Source: Hedera helix (lineage: Eukaryota > Streptophyta > Magnoliopsida > Apiales > Araliaceae). From it: DNA of 64,000 bases. The DNA lies in NCBI GenBank assembly GCA_947179155.2, contig OX359270.1, forward strand, positions 24,360,056-24,424,055. The letters run 5' to 3'. Of the stretch, positions 48,369-60,670 are shown piece by piece (within the stretch, counting starts at the first letter, position 1; each line of letters begins with the position of its first letter). A program made the translations under genes and the position numbers. The notes beneath the pieces are model-generated. The model was not told the DNA's origin, did not search any database, and worked only from the letters and a program-made list of their open reading frames with translations.

Positions 48369-48609
48369 TTATGTTCGCAAAGTCTCTACATCTGCAGGTT
48401 GAACCTGGTCCTTGGAATTTATATTCGTTACTGCTGTCAGTTGAGCCAATAAATAGATTTCATTCTTGGGGTTCCAGTGGAATTTGTCCTGAACTTGCAC
48501 TTCACAGAAATGCGCAATAGCTGTGTTGTTCTTGAAGGTCACTTTTCTGCCTTTCCATTGTATGGTCACCCTTTTTGCTTCAAAATCAAAAAGTATAGGA
48601 CTCACAGTC
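48369..48609 (-). pseudogene. Ty3 protease, downstream half after the solo LTR
   Basis: Reads SPILFDFEAKRVTIQW, then KNNTAIAHFCEV, the post-protease linker. The CAGTC duplicated at 48,605-48,609 and 52,502-52,506 shows that this piece joined directly to 52,507 before the insertion, next to GIQWM, the end of the protease core. Confidence 0.8.
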
Positions 48610-50179
48610 TGTAATGTCCTAGAATTTCCACGTCATTATTAATTAAATTATTAATTTAATTTCCGACGAGTTAGTTTTACGAGATTATTTAAATCTTTTA
48701 TTGTGATTAATTAATTATGTGATTAAATGATTTTGTAATTAATTACTAAAATTAATTAAAGGGGGTCACTAATATGTTATTTAAATTAGTGAACAAACCC
48801 TAAAGTTTTAATATCAAAATAGTTGATAAGTTTCCTATTAATTAAATATTTAATTAAATTGAATATAATGAGTTAATTAAATATAATAAATTAATTAATA
48901 TAATTATTAATTAATGTAAATAATGTGAAATATTAATAATAATATTTATTAGTCCATTTAGTAATTTAATACTTATGGGTTAGAATATTTAATTATTTAT
49001 TCAATGTAATTATTTATTTAATCATGGATTGAATAATTAATGTGTAAATTATTAAATTAGCCCAACATGGGTCAATTAGTAGCCCAAGTGGAGAATAATA
49101 AAATTTGACAATTTAGTAGCCCAAACAATTTAATAGAAGCCCAATTGGTATTTTAAATTAAAGCCCAATGATTGGCCCACTTGGAAAAATAATTATATAA
49201 CTATTAATTAATTAAAAAGTAGAAAGTGACTCTCAAATTGGGACAATTCTAGTGTCATCAGCCGACCACATGGAAGAGAGAGAGAGAGAAAAATTTGATT
49301 TTTGTTATTTTTCAATTATTTAATTAAAAGATTGCTTGTTTTATTTTTAAAGTACATAGACACCATTCTTCTTTTCACCAAATGTGTCATGCAACCCATT
49401 CCTTGTGCTAGCTTGTGTAAGTATCCTTGCTACTCTCATTATGACAATTTTAATAGATATAAGTTTTATATCTATCCAAATTGTAAGTATACTTACAATT
49501 TAGGAATGCATGTTGGTCATTTCTTCTTCTTCCACTTTGAAAGCTAGAGAGCATTTGAGAGTGTAGAAAAATATTTTGAGAGCAAAAATACCAAGAGAAG
49601 GAGTTCTTGGTTCATGTCACCTTCTTTCACCACATATTTTGGAAGAAAAAGGAGGATAGCCATTAAATCAAGGTAATGGTTATTCTAAATCTAATTTTGT
49701 TTTAAACTAACATGTGTATATAAATATGTTAATATAGTTAATAATGTGTGGTAGTAATATTTAGGCCATGCTTGAGTTTAATATGCTTGGTTTGTATTTT
49801 GGTATCATTTGTATGCTAAAATATGTGTTTAATAGTGTATAATCAAGTCTTGAAATATATGACCAAAAATATTTTTATAAAACTTAGATTTGATGTTCTA
49901 ATATTATAGAACATTAAATCATGAGAAAAACAAAGTTTGAATCACTCAAAATGGAGTTATATACAAAAAGTTATGATTTATGGTAGTTTATGTGATGTAA
50001 AAATTTTTATAAAAAAATAATGATATTAAATCATGAAAAATTTATTTTTCATGTTATAAATTAATATAAGGTGATTGGTAAATTTTTTTGATTTTTATTG
50101 ATGATTTAAAGCTTAATTGATGGTATATTTTTATTTAAAATGGGTATTGCCGGACACTGTTCATATTCTGTTTGGGGAA

Positions 50180-50360
50180 AAAAAAAATTAACACTGGCCG
50201 CGCAATGCGCGACACTGTTCACCGCCAGACACGGAGCCAAACGACGCCGTTTGGTGCATAAAAGAAAATGACCTTCGCGCAATGCGCGGAAGTCAATTTT
50301 CGCTGTGCTAAACGGCACCGTTTTGGTCCCCCGGGATTCTTAGCCGCGCCATGCGCGGGA
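50180..50360. repeat. GC-rich cluster of GCGCAATGCGCG-type palindromes
   Basis: CGCGCAATGCGCG, CGCGCAATGCGCG and CGCGCCATGCGCG occur at about 50,199, 50,276 and 50,344, each followed by similar sequence. Between them are AAACGACGCCGTTT and AAACGGCACCGTTTT. Each is near-palindromic. Island of high GC in AT-rich DNA. Confidence 0.85.
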
Positions 50361-50469
50361 GTAAGTTTTCGGTGAAATTACGATACTGCCCCTCCGTGTT
50401 TTTCTCGGCGAAATTACTATTTTGCCCTCGGTTCAGTTTTCGAATTATTTACGGAAATGCCATTCGGGT

Positions 50470-51290
50470 TAAATTTAAATAATTTAAATATTTAAAAACT
50501 AATTTAAAATTATAACAAAAATAATAATAATACAAAAATAATATTGGGGAGGATATTTTTCATTAAGTTTAATATTTAAATATTTTAAATATTAATCGAG
50601 TTAGCTAAATCATGGTTAAGTTAAATAAATTTATTAGTTATTTATTATTTAAATGTTAATAATAAATAAAGGTAATAAATTAGCAAATTATTATTTAATT
50701 CCTATTAAATAATAATTAAAGAGAGATAAAATTTGTAAATTAATTATTTATTATTTAAATATTATTAAATAATAAATAAGGATAATTAAGTAATTAATTA
50801 TTATTTAATTAACATTAAATAACGATTAATGGAAATTAAGTTATTAGATTAATAATTTATTATTTAATTTAAATAATAAATAAGAATGAATTGATTATTA
50901 TTTAACCTTAAATAATAATTAAAAATAATTAAATAATTAATTATTATTGACATTAAATAATAATTAAAGAGGATTAAAATTAGTAAACTATTATTTAATT
51001 TCCTTAAATTAAATAATAAGTGAGGTTAATTAATTAATAAATTAGTTGATTAATACTAAATTAAAGAAGGTTAAAAAAAATAAATTAAATCAATAATTAT
51101 TTATTATTTAAGTATGATTAAATAATATGTATGTACAATTAGTTATTATTTATTTTAAATAATAACTAGAGTTAATTAATTAATTTCTATTTAATCAATA
51201 TTAAATAATAATTAAATAGAGATTGAGTTAATAAAATAAATTGAATTTAATTATACTTTAATTAAACAATGGTAATAAGTTGTTTAAAGG
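50470..51290. repeat. AT-rich TTATTATTTAA repeat field
   Basis: More than 800 bases built almost only from A and T, with units like TTATTATTTAATT, AAATAATAATTAA and GATTAA recurring at roughly 40-80-base spacing. The units read similarly on both strands. Confidence 0.8.
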
Positions 51291-52501
51291 TTCAATAAGT
51301 GTCCAACGCTTAAGAAAAATATTTTCTAACTTATTAAATTATTAACCTAATTTGATTGAAGGTCTATAAGGTTAATAATATTATTTCGACTAACGTAAAT
51401 TATGTGTTAGTACTTATATGATAAATAAGTACCTTAGTGAGCGTATAGTTGTGCAAATACGCCGTACTAATTATTAGACCAACTTTATTAATGTTAGGTC
51501 TTTTCAAAACCAGTTAGTTAAAGCTAGACATATATTGTAGCTGAGCAGACAGGCAAGTTCCTTATCTCTAAACTCATTTCATTGAGCAAATTATTTATTT
51601 AAGCTTGAATTGTTATTTCCAAGCATGCTTTGAGTGGTTTAATTACTTTACAATTATTCCACATCGATATTATTGTTATTCGCACTTGTTGCACTTGAGA
51701 TTGTACAGTCATTGACTTGTACTTAATTACTGTTCTACCGTTTAAAGAACTGTTCAAAGTAGGTCTAAGCCATTGTTCGGCTAGACATTATGTTAAAGAT
51801 TTTAAAAGCTATCCAAATCATTGAAGATGCGGATTCTTAGACTATTATGAACACCCCTTTATTATAGGGGAGTACCCTGTATCTAATATCAGGTACAAAA
51901 ATACGGAAATTAAATGTTATGCATACACATATTGTACTGAGGCTGATCCCCTCGGGTACATATTTCTGGTAGTAACCATTGGGTCAACCTGCTATTGACT
52001 CCAGTGGATATTTATAGTTCATAGTCTATTTGACTATCCTAATTTTAAAAGCAACTTATTATTCCTGCTTATGTTATTCACAATATTGAATTGTTCAGCT
52101 ATTCCCTTTCATTCATGATATATTGTTCCTTGTTGTTATTTAAACTTGTTGAGCAAACTAGTTGCTCACTCTTTCTATATCATGAAACCTTATTGCAGTG
52201 CAACCCGAGACTTCGGGAAAGAACAAGGGTAAAGGAAAGATGAAGTAATAGACTTCGAGATGCAGCCCTGTAGTTAATTTAAATTAACTGTTATGTAACA
52301 TAAACCCTAAGTACTTTATTAAGGGTATTTGTGTACTTTTTGTAAGGTTATCGTATCTTGGGACTAGTAACACCTTTTGAATGAACAACATATGTTTATT
52401 ATTCCGCATTTAGTTATTGTATGTTGTTTAGAGGTGAATGTTTGTATTGGATCGTGATGACCGGATCCGGGTATTTGGAACCCGAATTTGGGGGCGTCAC
52501 A

Positions 52502-53163
52502 CAGTCTTCATCCACTGTATTCCCAGTACAACATCATATCCTCCCAGGTAAATGATGTACATAGGGGTTTAAAATACCCCTGGTTCTATCTTCCATGTGA
52601 ACCTTGAGATCATTTTGTTATAGGTGATAGTTCCCTCATTAGCAATAGTTACTGTTATTGGGTTACAAGGTTCGGTTTGTAGTTGGAATCTTTTAACGAA
52701 GGTTTTTTACAAGAAATTATATGTGGATCCATTATCAAGCAGCATAGTAATTTACTGGTTCTTGACATGTCCCTTTAGTTTGATGGTATGGACTCTATGA
52801 CTTCCCCATAAGTCTCTTCTAACTGTAGCCTTTCTTCATCCTCCTCTTGCAATATCATTGCCATATCAGTGGTTGTTTCTTCCAACTGTTGGTGTATTTC
52901 TTCTTCTCCTTCTGTAATCATAAGATAGATTTGCTTGCTCTTACACCTGTGTCCCAAGGTGTACACCTCATCACAATGATAACAGAGGTCTTTATCCCTT
53001 CTTTATGCCATTTCAGTTATAATAAGCCTTTTAATAGGATAACTCTTAGTATGTCCCCCCTCTTTATTCACTAGGGTTTGGTCCTTGGTAGCAGGCACTT
53101 GAGGTCTTTTAGGACTGAATATACTGTTGTTTCCCCCCTTGTGAGTTCCTTGGTGCCTCTTGT
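52502..53163 (-). pseudogene. Ty3 gag zinc knuckle and protease, upstream half
   Basis: On the minus strand 52,966-52,775 reads YTLGHRCKSKQIYLMITEGE, the end of a CCHC knuckle region typical of plant Ty3 gag (HCDEVYTLGHRCK). It continues into MLLDNGSTYNFL (52,745-52,700; the catalytic D-S-G appears as D-N-G) and YIIYLGGYDVVLGIQWM up to 52,507. The protease is split here by solo LTR 5. Confidence 0.85.
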
Positions 53164-54444
53164 CTAAGGATTCCAAATACAAGTCCTGCCCCTTGTGAGG
53201 GTCAATGACTTGAACACATATAGAGCATTGGCAATTTCATCCTTAAGGCCACTGAGAAAGCTTTCAATAAAGTACTCCTCAGTGTAGTTTCTATTATGGT
53301 TCAGTATATAGGACTTAAGCTCTTCAAATTTGTTAATATATTCATCCATTTTGCCTTTTTGGATTAGCTTATTAAATTGCCCAGTTAAATTCTCATATCC
53401 ACCTGCTGCAAATCTATTACAGATATGTACTATGAAATCATCCTAGAGCACCCAAGGGTATTATTCGTGGAATGATTGAAACCATATGTCAGCTTCTCAT
53501 TCTAGGTATAAAGCAGTATACAGAACCTTGGACTTGGGGTCTAATAAGGGATTTAACTGGAAGAACTTCTTATATTTCTTAAACCACCCCTTAGGGTCCT
53601 TACCTTCGAATTTTGGAAAGTCCATCTTAGGCATAGGAAAGGGTAGGAATGATTGTGGTAGTATGAATTGATGTCCTTCAGTAGTGTTGCACCAAGTCTG
53701 AGAACTAGTAGCTGGAGGATAATGTCCATATGGAAAATATGAATTGGTAGGGCTAGGGTGAACTGAGTACATGGTGCTTGGGTTATTAGATCCAGAGTTA
53801 GGAATGTTGGTTCTAGATTTATATTGACTTTCACTATATTGATTCCCTGAAATCACTATCGGGGAGCATCTCAAGTTATTACTAGTGGTGTGGAGAGGTA
53901 TATTAGGTCGACTAAATGGTTCATTAGAGGTAGGAGTATAAGTGCCTGATTGTAGGGTGATATTATTACTGGATTGGAGATTCGTAACTATGGAATAACT
54001 CTATTGGTATGTGGAATGGTAGTGGAAACAGTTCCAGGAATCTGAGTGGTAGTTAATGGAATAATAGTAGTTCCAAATTAAATATGTGGAGCAATTATGT
54101 TCTGATGAGTGATAGGTGGTGCGTCATTTGAATAGGCTAAAGGGATTGTAATACTAGGGATTTGATAAGGTTCAGTACTGACCTTGTTCAATCGAGATCA
54201 GTTGAGAATAGTGTCCAATACCTCAGATAACTTTTTCAAAAGTTTGTCATTGGATGACTTAGCTTCTGATGATTACTGAAAACTTGATCAAACTGATCCT
54301 TGGTTTGTTCTAAGCTCTTCTCCATCATGGCCTGAAGCTAGTCCAGCCGATTCTTTATAGTTTAAGTCCTTCTCATGTTTTTGCAAACTAATTTTAGTGG
54401 TGGGATTTTCCATAGTTGCTGGCCCAAGTGCTCCAATACCACTT
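53164..54444 (-). pseudogene. Ty3 gag remnant
   Basis: A 125-residue frame (53,874-53,497) reads MDFPKFEGKDPKGWFKKYKK, then FFQLNPL, the start of a retrotransposon gag domain; it continues near 53,349-53,200 as MDEYINKFEELKSYIL and FIESFLSGLKDEIANAL. The N-terminal 54,444-53,875 part is low-complexity and broken. Gag would form the particle shell. Confidence 0.87.
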
Positions 54445-54860
54445 TGTCAGGAATTGAAAATCGCAGATAAAAGTAACTTGTAAGGAAAGAAAAATTAAAT
54501 TGAAAATTACAAATGCATTCATTAGATACTCTTCATACATCGCATGCTGGTATATAAACTGAAACTCAACGAATTCTATTTCAGCTGATCCAATCAACTT
54601 TTAACATCTGTCCCTTACCAACGTAAACTAAATGACCCTAACTAATGCTAGACGGCGCCGTATTACTAATGACTTGCAATTAGCTAGTAAATTAAGTTAC
54701 ACGACATCGTTCGACTAATGGTTGTAATATTGACTAAGCTACACGATACCGTTTGATATACTACTTAGACGATCAATTAGATTATACGACATTTTTCCAG
54801 TAACGCCTAACTCCCAACTAACTGCTTCTGGAATCAATTTTCAAGCCTTCATTCTTGACA
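54445..54860 (-). repeat. Right (5') LTR of the Ty3 element
   Basis: 416 bp with the same ends as 45,150-45,561. On the minus strand this is the promoter LTR. The primer site follows at about 54,430-54,444. Confidence 0.88.
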
Positions 54861-56544
54861 CAAATAATGATGCTAGAGCTTACTCTTTCAACTTCTATTT
54901 AGATGTAAGTGAAATCAAACTCAATTCCTGTAACGACCCCGAAATTTAAATAAACTTATCCCTAATTTCGGTTCATTAATAAACCTTTAATCACCTTATT
55001 TAATCTGTTAATTGACTTTACAACATCAATAACCAAATTTTTTGGTATAATTTGTTTTTTCCCATCATTCTATTAAAATATTTTTGCATTTAAAATCTTT
55101 ACATCTCGATTCTAGTCCCTGGATCGCAACCTTTACTTTTTACTTTTACTGTTAATCGCATTTATTATCTGGTTTGACTCATCACCCAAATTGTAAACGT
55201 ATGATAGTTCAAAATTTATAATTTAATATTACTTCGAACTTCAGTTGTTATCTGCTTAGAATTTTTGGCATAATTCAATCAATACCATAATTATACACCC
55301 GTACAATTAAAATGCTTAAGTAACCCTTTACCAGTTCGATCAGGACTCATAACACCGTTGACATATTAATAATTACCATAAGCTTTAATAATTTCAACCA
55401 CAACGAATCATTATATCAGAAATCTAAAATAATTACATTATAACCTTAGTCGATGTTGTAACATAACTCTATTATATCCCGATACTCTAGGATTCTCATT
55501 TTAACCTGCAAAATGTTAATATTGGGCAAGGATGAGCACAACGGCTCAGCAAATTCAACAGTTTACACATTCCATGCTTCATGTAGCATATAACAATTAA
55601 CATGCTATGTGTGTGTCATGTTTAACGTGTTGTGTAACTATTTCTACAAATCATCTTATATATACCGTATTCATTACGATTTAACGGCTATACAGATCAA
55701 ACATTAAACATCTTCAGAGGTACTCACATAACTGCACCAAGTGCACACATTGATCAAATTATCAAGTAATCACACAACATGTAATTTCATATACATTTGA
55801 TCAATTTAATCATACATCAACAAAGAAGCAAGTAGCAATAAGTACTGAAGAACTTGCCTCGGTCCGTAGTTCACCGATTAGTATAACTCGGCCAAAATCG
55901 TCATCGTACAACCTATATTTAATATATTAATTAAATATAGTCAATTATAAATTCAACACGTTAGTTTAGTTTAATAACATAACCGTATCTGTCACTTAAC
56001 ATGTCGAACATAACCTGGCATGTCCGTTCGCCCGTACTTATTTTCTGGTAATCTTCTCAATTCTTACATTAATGGATTAATATTTAAAAGAGCTAAATAT
56101 TAACCCAGTCTCACACTAGTCCAATCATCATCTTAAAGTCTCTAGAATATCATTCAAGACTTTTCGGCCAATTTTTCAAAATTTCTGGATTATCCGACAA
56201 ATTTATGTAATTATTTATATATAAAAAAACTATTATTTAATAGCTTTTAAAATATAAATAATCACTCAACACACTTTTGTATCCCCCAAACACCATCAAT
56301 ATTTATCTTATAATATTATAAAATTTTCCACCACGTATCGTAATTTTTCAACATTCATAGAATTTTCCATGAATTTTCACTTATTTTTACATTAACTTTA
56401 AATAGCCATAAAATACAATAAATACCCATACTCCACAATAATTTACCAAAATTTTTAGAAAAATCAGAAATAATATTACAATATTTTTGTCCAGAAATGA
56501 TTTCAGCACAAAAATATTTTTAATAATTAAATTTTAATTTTTAA

Positions 56545-56880
56545 TGCGCTAAAACTTCCAAAATTCATAGAAATTAGCTCGTTTATTAGAAAATTCCTAA
56601 ATTTAAGTCCATTCCACACGAAATTTAATTATCTACAACTTTGTAGAAGGAAATATTTTCATATTCTGCACCAAAATGGACAGGATCTGAACAGATCCGG
56701 TTTTTATCGTGCTGAATCTTCCAAAATTCATAGTAATTAGCACGTTTATCCGAAAATTACAAATATTAAGTCCATTTGATAAGAAATTTAATTCTCTACA
56801 ACTTTTTAGAAGGAAAAATTTTCAGATTCTGCACCAAACTACACAGATCTAACAATTTATACAACCTGTCCAGAGAATAA
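56545..56880. repeat. Direct duplication in solo LTR 6, period about 163 bp
   Basis: CTTCCAAAATTCATAG, then ATTAGC(T/A)CGTTTAT, CTCTACAACTTT and AGATTCTGCACCAAA occur twice in the same order with moderate differences. Confidence 0.85.
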
Positions 56881-57827
56881 AATTTTCTGGATAGTCACAC
56901 CAAATAAATTCTTTCAAAAATGTTATGCTCCATAAAATGGTTAACTATTTTGAGTACTTCTAGCTAACTTCCATATATACAACTTTGTAGTTTACACCAA
57001 CTTCAAATTCGAAACATATGATTTTATATGATTTTTGCAAGGTCCAAAATCGCAGCAGATTCTGGGCAGGCAGTTTTTCGTCCGACCCAGTTCTTCAAAC
57101 GATCATTACACACAAACCACAAAGAATTTCCGTGATATAAAAATTTCTACAGAAAGCTTACTTTCGTAGCTTTAATTTGATATATAGCCCACTCTCTAAC
57201 TCTAAAAATTCGATTTTTTAAAAATCCTCAACCGACAGCCACACAAAAACCCATTTTCTGCGAAATGAGTTTCATCTTTTCTTTCATTTAAATTAAATCT
57301 GTAAATCATTTGATTGATTCATTAAACTCTATGGTTAGACCATTACCCACAAGATTAAACATGATCTATAACCATTAATTTTACTAACACCCAAAATATA
57401 CCCAAGAAAATCAAAATTTATCAAGGGTTTAGAAATTTTATACCTTTAACATTTCCATTTTCTTCTTAGTTTTCTCTTCTTCTCTTCTCTTTTTCTTCTT
57501 CTCAGCCATGAGTACTCTTCTCTCTCTCTATATTTGCTGAATATGCTCTCAATATTGTGGGTTTAGTTAATTAATAACCTAACCAAGATATAGATAAATA
57601 AGAAATGGACTATGATTGATTGGATTAGATTTTCTTAGGATAAGATAAGGAAATGAGTGGCTCATATAAACTCCACCCACTATAAAAATCTGAGACACAA
57701 CTGGCCCCACTAAAATCTGTAGCTTTAATTTCTCTTTTGGGTTTCACTGTTAATTATCTGATCCGCTTTTTGACTGTCTGGCCTGAAAAATTAAAATTTT
57801 AATATTACAGTCAATTCTTATTAATTT

Positions 57828-58200
57828 GGACGTTCCCGACGTCGTGGTAACATCCGTTTCTTCAAATTCACTTTCAAACTTCAAGTTTGACCTTTTATCC
57901 TAAAAAGTCAAACGGTCAACTTTGACCAAAAAGTCAACCGAAACACATATCGTGTTTACAGTCCATACTCACTAAATTCGACGTTCCCATCGCAACGGTG
58001 AAGTTCATTTCTCAAAATTATTTTTCAAACTCAAATTTTGACTTTTCACCCTTCGAAGTCAAACGATCGACTTTGACCAAAAGTCAACCTAGATACCAAA
58101 TTGTGTTTACTATCTCTCCTTGTCAAATTCGACGTTCTGAACTCAACGGTGCAGTCCGAGTCTCCAAATTCTCTCCTGAACTCCAAATTGGGGTTTTAAC
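57828..58200. repeat. Tandem repeat in solo LTR 6, period about 150 bp
   Basis: Two and a half copies of a unit with GACGTTC(C/T), AACGGT(G), TTTGACC(A)AAAAGTCAACC and GTGTTTACA. Starts at about 57,830, 57,979 and 58,130. Confidence 0.85.
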
Positions 58201-59125
58201 TTGACTTTCTTTTAATTCCTTTAGTCATACTTCGATTATTTGACAACTTTAGTCATTTCTTGACATTCCAATTTGCTACATTGTCTTCACATATGTAATT
58301 ATACTAGTTTTATCAGGTATACATTACCTCATTATCTTTATACCGCTATTCCACGAAATTACAACCACACAGGGTTCCTTTTTAATCTTAGACTGCCACC
58401 TTAACAACTTGGCCACACATACAAGTCTTATAATTATCAAATGCTTAGGCTTGTTCACTATATCCATATGGTTTGCCTTATATATTAATCTGACTCGCCT
58501 TAACCTTAATCCATTCTGGTCTACTAATAAATTTTAAATCACTTGGCCACTAGATTGGGTTTAAACTTATTACCACCACAATACCCAACTTATTTCTTCG
58601 CAATTTACTAATTGAGGCTATCTTAATTTACCATTCAATGTTCAACTCTCATAAGCTTGCTTAATTAATATATTAAGCTTCACATTATTCTTGATGATTA
58701 ATTTAGTTAATCATTTACTATGCTCGGTTTAAAAATATAATTAGCGCACCTCCAAATATATACATATCTATACATATACACCTTCACGCTAACTTACAAA
58801 TATCTCAATAATTGAAATTTATTTCCTTAATAAATAAAACTTCTTACATAAACTCTTATAGTCAAATACATCTATCAAACTTTAAAGGTATTATATTACT
58901 TTATTATTAATATACCTCCAAGTATACACAATCAAATTTCAGGTTTTAAAACTTAAAAACCTTCATTCACTCACATTTCAATCCTAACACTAAGATTAAG
59001 GTTAAATGTTTACTCATTTCTACACATTTTACTTCTCCAAATCTAGGTTTTAAACTTCAACATTTATCTTATCATCAAGATCCTATTTAAAAAATCTTAT
59101 GAAATATCCGGGATATTACAATTCC

Positions 59126-59872
59126 TTATTTTATGTTTCTTTTTCAATATTGTTTTACTAAGATTATTCTTATTTCCTATATGGGTTGGAAAATCATATA
59201 TACTACCTTCATTTGTTATCACAATGAGTTTTTTTCTCTTTTTCTCTCAGTCACTTGGTGGGAGAATTTCATAGTCATATCAAGAATTTTCTTGATAGAG
59301 TGCGTATCTCGCTAATGATTTTTGTTCATGTTTGATCTCGCAAAAATTGCTACTCTTGGTTTCTATTTAAACTTAAGTCCAAATCAAGATATTAAACCCG
59401 AACATGATTCAAAATACGACAGGATAATATAGAAGGGTGATATTATGTAACATGTTCATAATATAGAGGAGTTGGAATTTAGATATTATTGTCAACATAT
59501 TTGACATTTTGAATTATCTTTTACTGCAGAAATAAATGCATGTTTGTCAAGTAGTATTATTAACTCTTATGTATCTCACTCACAAAACTAAATTATTGAG
59601 GTGAATACGAGAGATAAATACAAGGGAAAACAAGTCATTAAATATACGACAAGCCTAGTCTGACTCGTATACAAAGTCGTGCAAAACAAGCCAAGAGTTT
59701 CTAGTCCTATAACACATAATTATGCATTTAATGGTAACAAAGGGGACATTTATGATATACATTTAGCAATCAGTCAACTACCCCAGCTCGACCTATAAAA
59801 CTTTAGTTCCTATCTCTCATCAAAGCACTAAGTTCATTATTTTTTGCAAGCAAAAATTCTTTGAGAAATCCA
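59126..59872. other. Upstream region of the alpha-dioxygenase pseudogene
   Basis: AT-rich and non-coding. CTATAAAACT at about 59,796 lies about 75 bp before the ATG at 59,873 and is a plausible TATA box. A short leader (AGCACTAAGTTCATTA...) follows. Confidence 0.5.
59795..59803 (+). promoter_or_regulatory. Probable TATA box of the alpha-dioxygenase gene
   Basis: CCTATAAAAC, 70-80 bp before the start codon and the only good TATA match nearby. Inferred from position. Confidence 0.5.
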
Positions 59873-60449
59873 ATGGCATTCTCCCATTCCTTTTCATCTT
59901 TTATCCATCCTCAGTTAAAGCATATTATTGCCAAAATGTCTCTCATTGACACTGTATTATTCTATGTGAGTTTTCTTTCTCACACGTGCACACACATGCT
60001 CACAAATACACATGATATATATGATTTTTTACTCTTTTTTTTGTTGTATTTTAGATCATACATTTTGTGGACAAGTTTAAGTTGTGGCATAGGCTGTCAG
60101 TACTTTTAGGAGTGGCTTATTTGTGAATTAGAAGGCATTTGCACCAGAGATACAATCTTTTGCATGTTGGAAAAATCAGTGGCCAGAAATATGATGTATA
60201 AGAGTTTTCATATCGAACGACTGATGGCAAGTGCAATCATCCGATGGATAATTTATTTGGCAGTCAGGGTACTTTTTTTGGTAGGAACATGCCTCCTTCA
60301 ACTTCATCTTATGGGGTAAGATTAATTAATACTTTTGTCTTACTAAAGTTAATAGAAACTAGTGCAAGTTCTTTTATGTGTTGCATGAGGTCATTAGTCT
60401 TATATTTATGATCATTTGACCTATATATCGATTGTTTGGATAATCTTAT

Positions 60450-60670
60450 ACTCCCTTTGTCCTAAAAAAGTACATATATTTTTTTGTTGACTTCTTATTC
60501 TAAATTTTAAGGTTTGTATATAACACACATATTTTTGGATGATCTTTTTTTTTCTTTCAGTATTAAACTATAAAGACGGACTTTATTATTAATAGAAACA
60601 AATTATTGGAAAAAAATTTGTGTCGAACTGTATTTTATTCAAACCTTAATATTCCAAAAAGAGTCGGTAA
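60450..60670. mobile_element. Degenerate Stowaway-like MITE in DOX intron 2
   Basis: The left end TATACTCCCTTTGTCCTAAA matches the Stowaway terminus; the right end (ATTCCAAAAAGAGT) is a weak inverse. AT-rich and about 220 bp. One end is convincing, the other is not. Confidence 0.5.

Larger units (their letters stand above)
48610..52501 (+). mobile_element. Solo LTR 5 (3.9 kb), plus orientation, nested in the Ty3 protease
   Basis: Starts TGTAATGTCCTAGAATTTCC, ends GAATTTGGGGGCGTCACA, flanked by CAGTC at 48,605-48,609 and 52,502-52,506. It contains GGCAAGTTCCTTATCTCTAA (51,554), the GTTGCTCACTC block (52,161) and AGAACAAGGGTAAAGG (52,222). There is a GC-rich palindrome cluster (50,180-50,360) and a very AT-rich stretch of TAATAATTAA-like repeats (50,470-51,290). 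No coding capacity. Confidence 0.93.
45150..54860 (-). mobile_element. Degenerate Ty3 chromovirus with nested solo LTR
   Basis: LTRs at 45,150-45,561 and 54,445-54,860 (TGT(T/C)AGGAATTGAA...TTCTTGACA) enclose gag, protease, reverse transcriptase, RNase H, integrase and a chromodomain-like tail on the minus strand, the Ty3 order. Beside the right LTR, on the minus strand, TGGTATTGGAGCAC is a primer site close to that of initiator methionine tRNA. Beside the left LTR is a polypurine tract (AAGAAAGGGGAAAT on the minus strand). Without the nested solo LTR the element is about 5.8 kb with 412-416 bp LTRs. Stops occur in every domain. Confidence 0.92.
54929..59120 (-). mobile_element. Solo LTR 6 (4.2 kb), minus orientation
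   Basis: Begins TGTAACGACCCCGAAATTTA, ends ATATCCGGGATATTACA, flanked by ATTCC at 54,924-54,928 and 59,121-59,125. It has the minus-strand AAGAACTTGCCTCGG motif near 55,847. It contains two tandem repeat fields. A TATATTTGCTGAATAT/TCTCTCTC segment near 57,515-57,540 could contain the transcription start region on the minus strand. No coding capacity. Confidence 0.92.

Noticed and set aside
50470..51290. A satellite or centromeric array
   Set aside because: The AT-rich units are irregular, and the stretch is confined to one LTR with clear borders.
54929..59120. A gene desert with hidden gene between the Ty3 element and DOX
   Set aside because: Borders, 5-bp duplication and shared LTR motifs explain it as a solo LTR; no coding piece was found on either strand.
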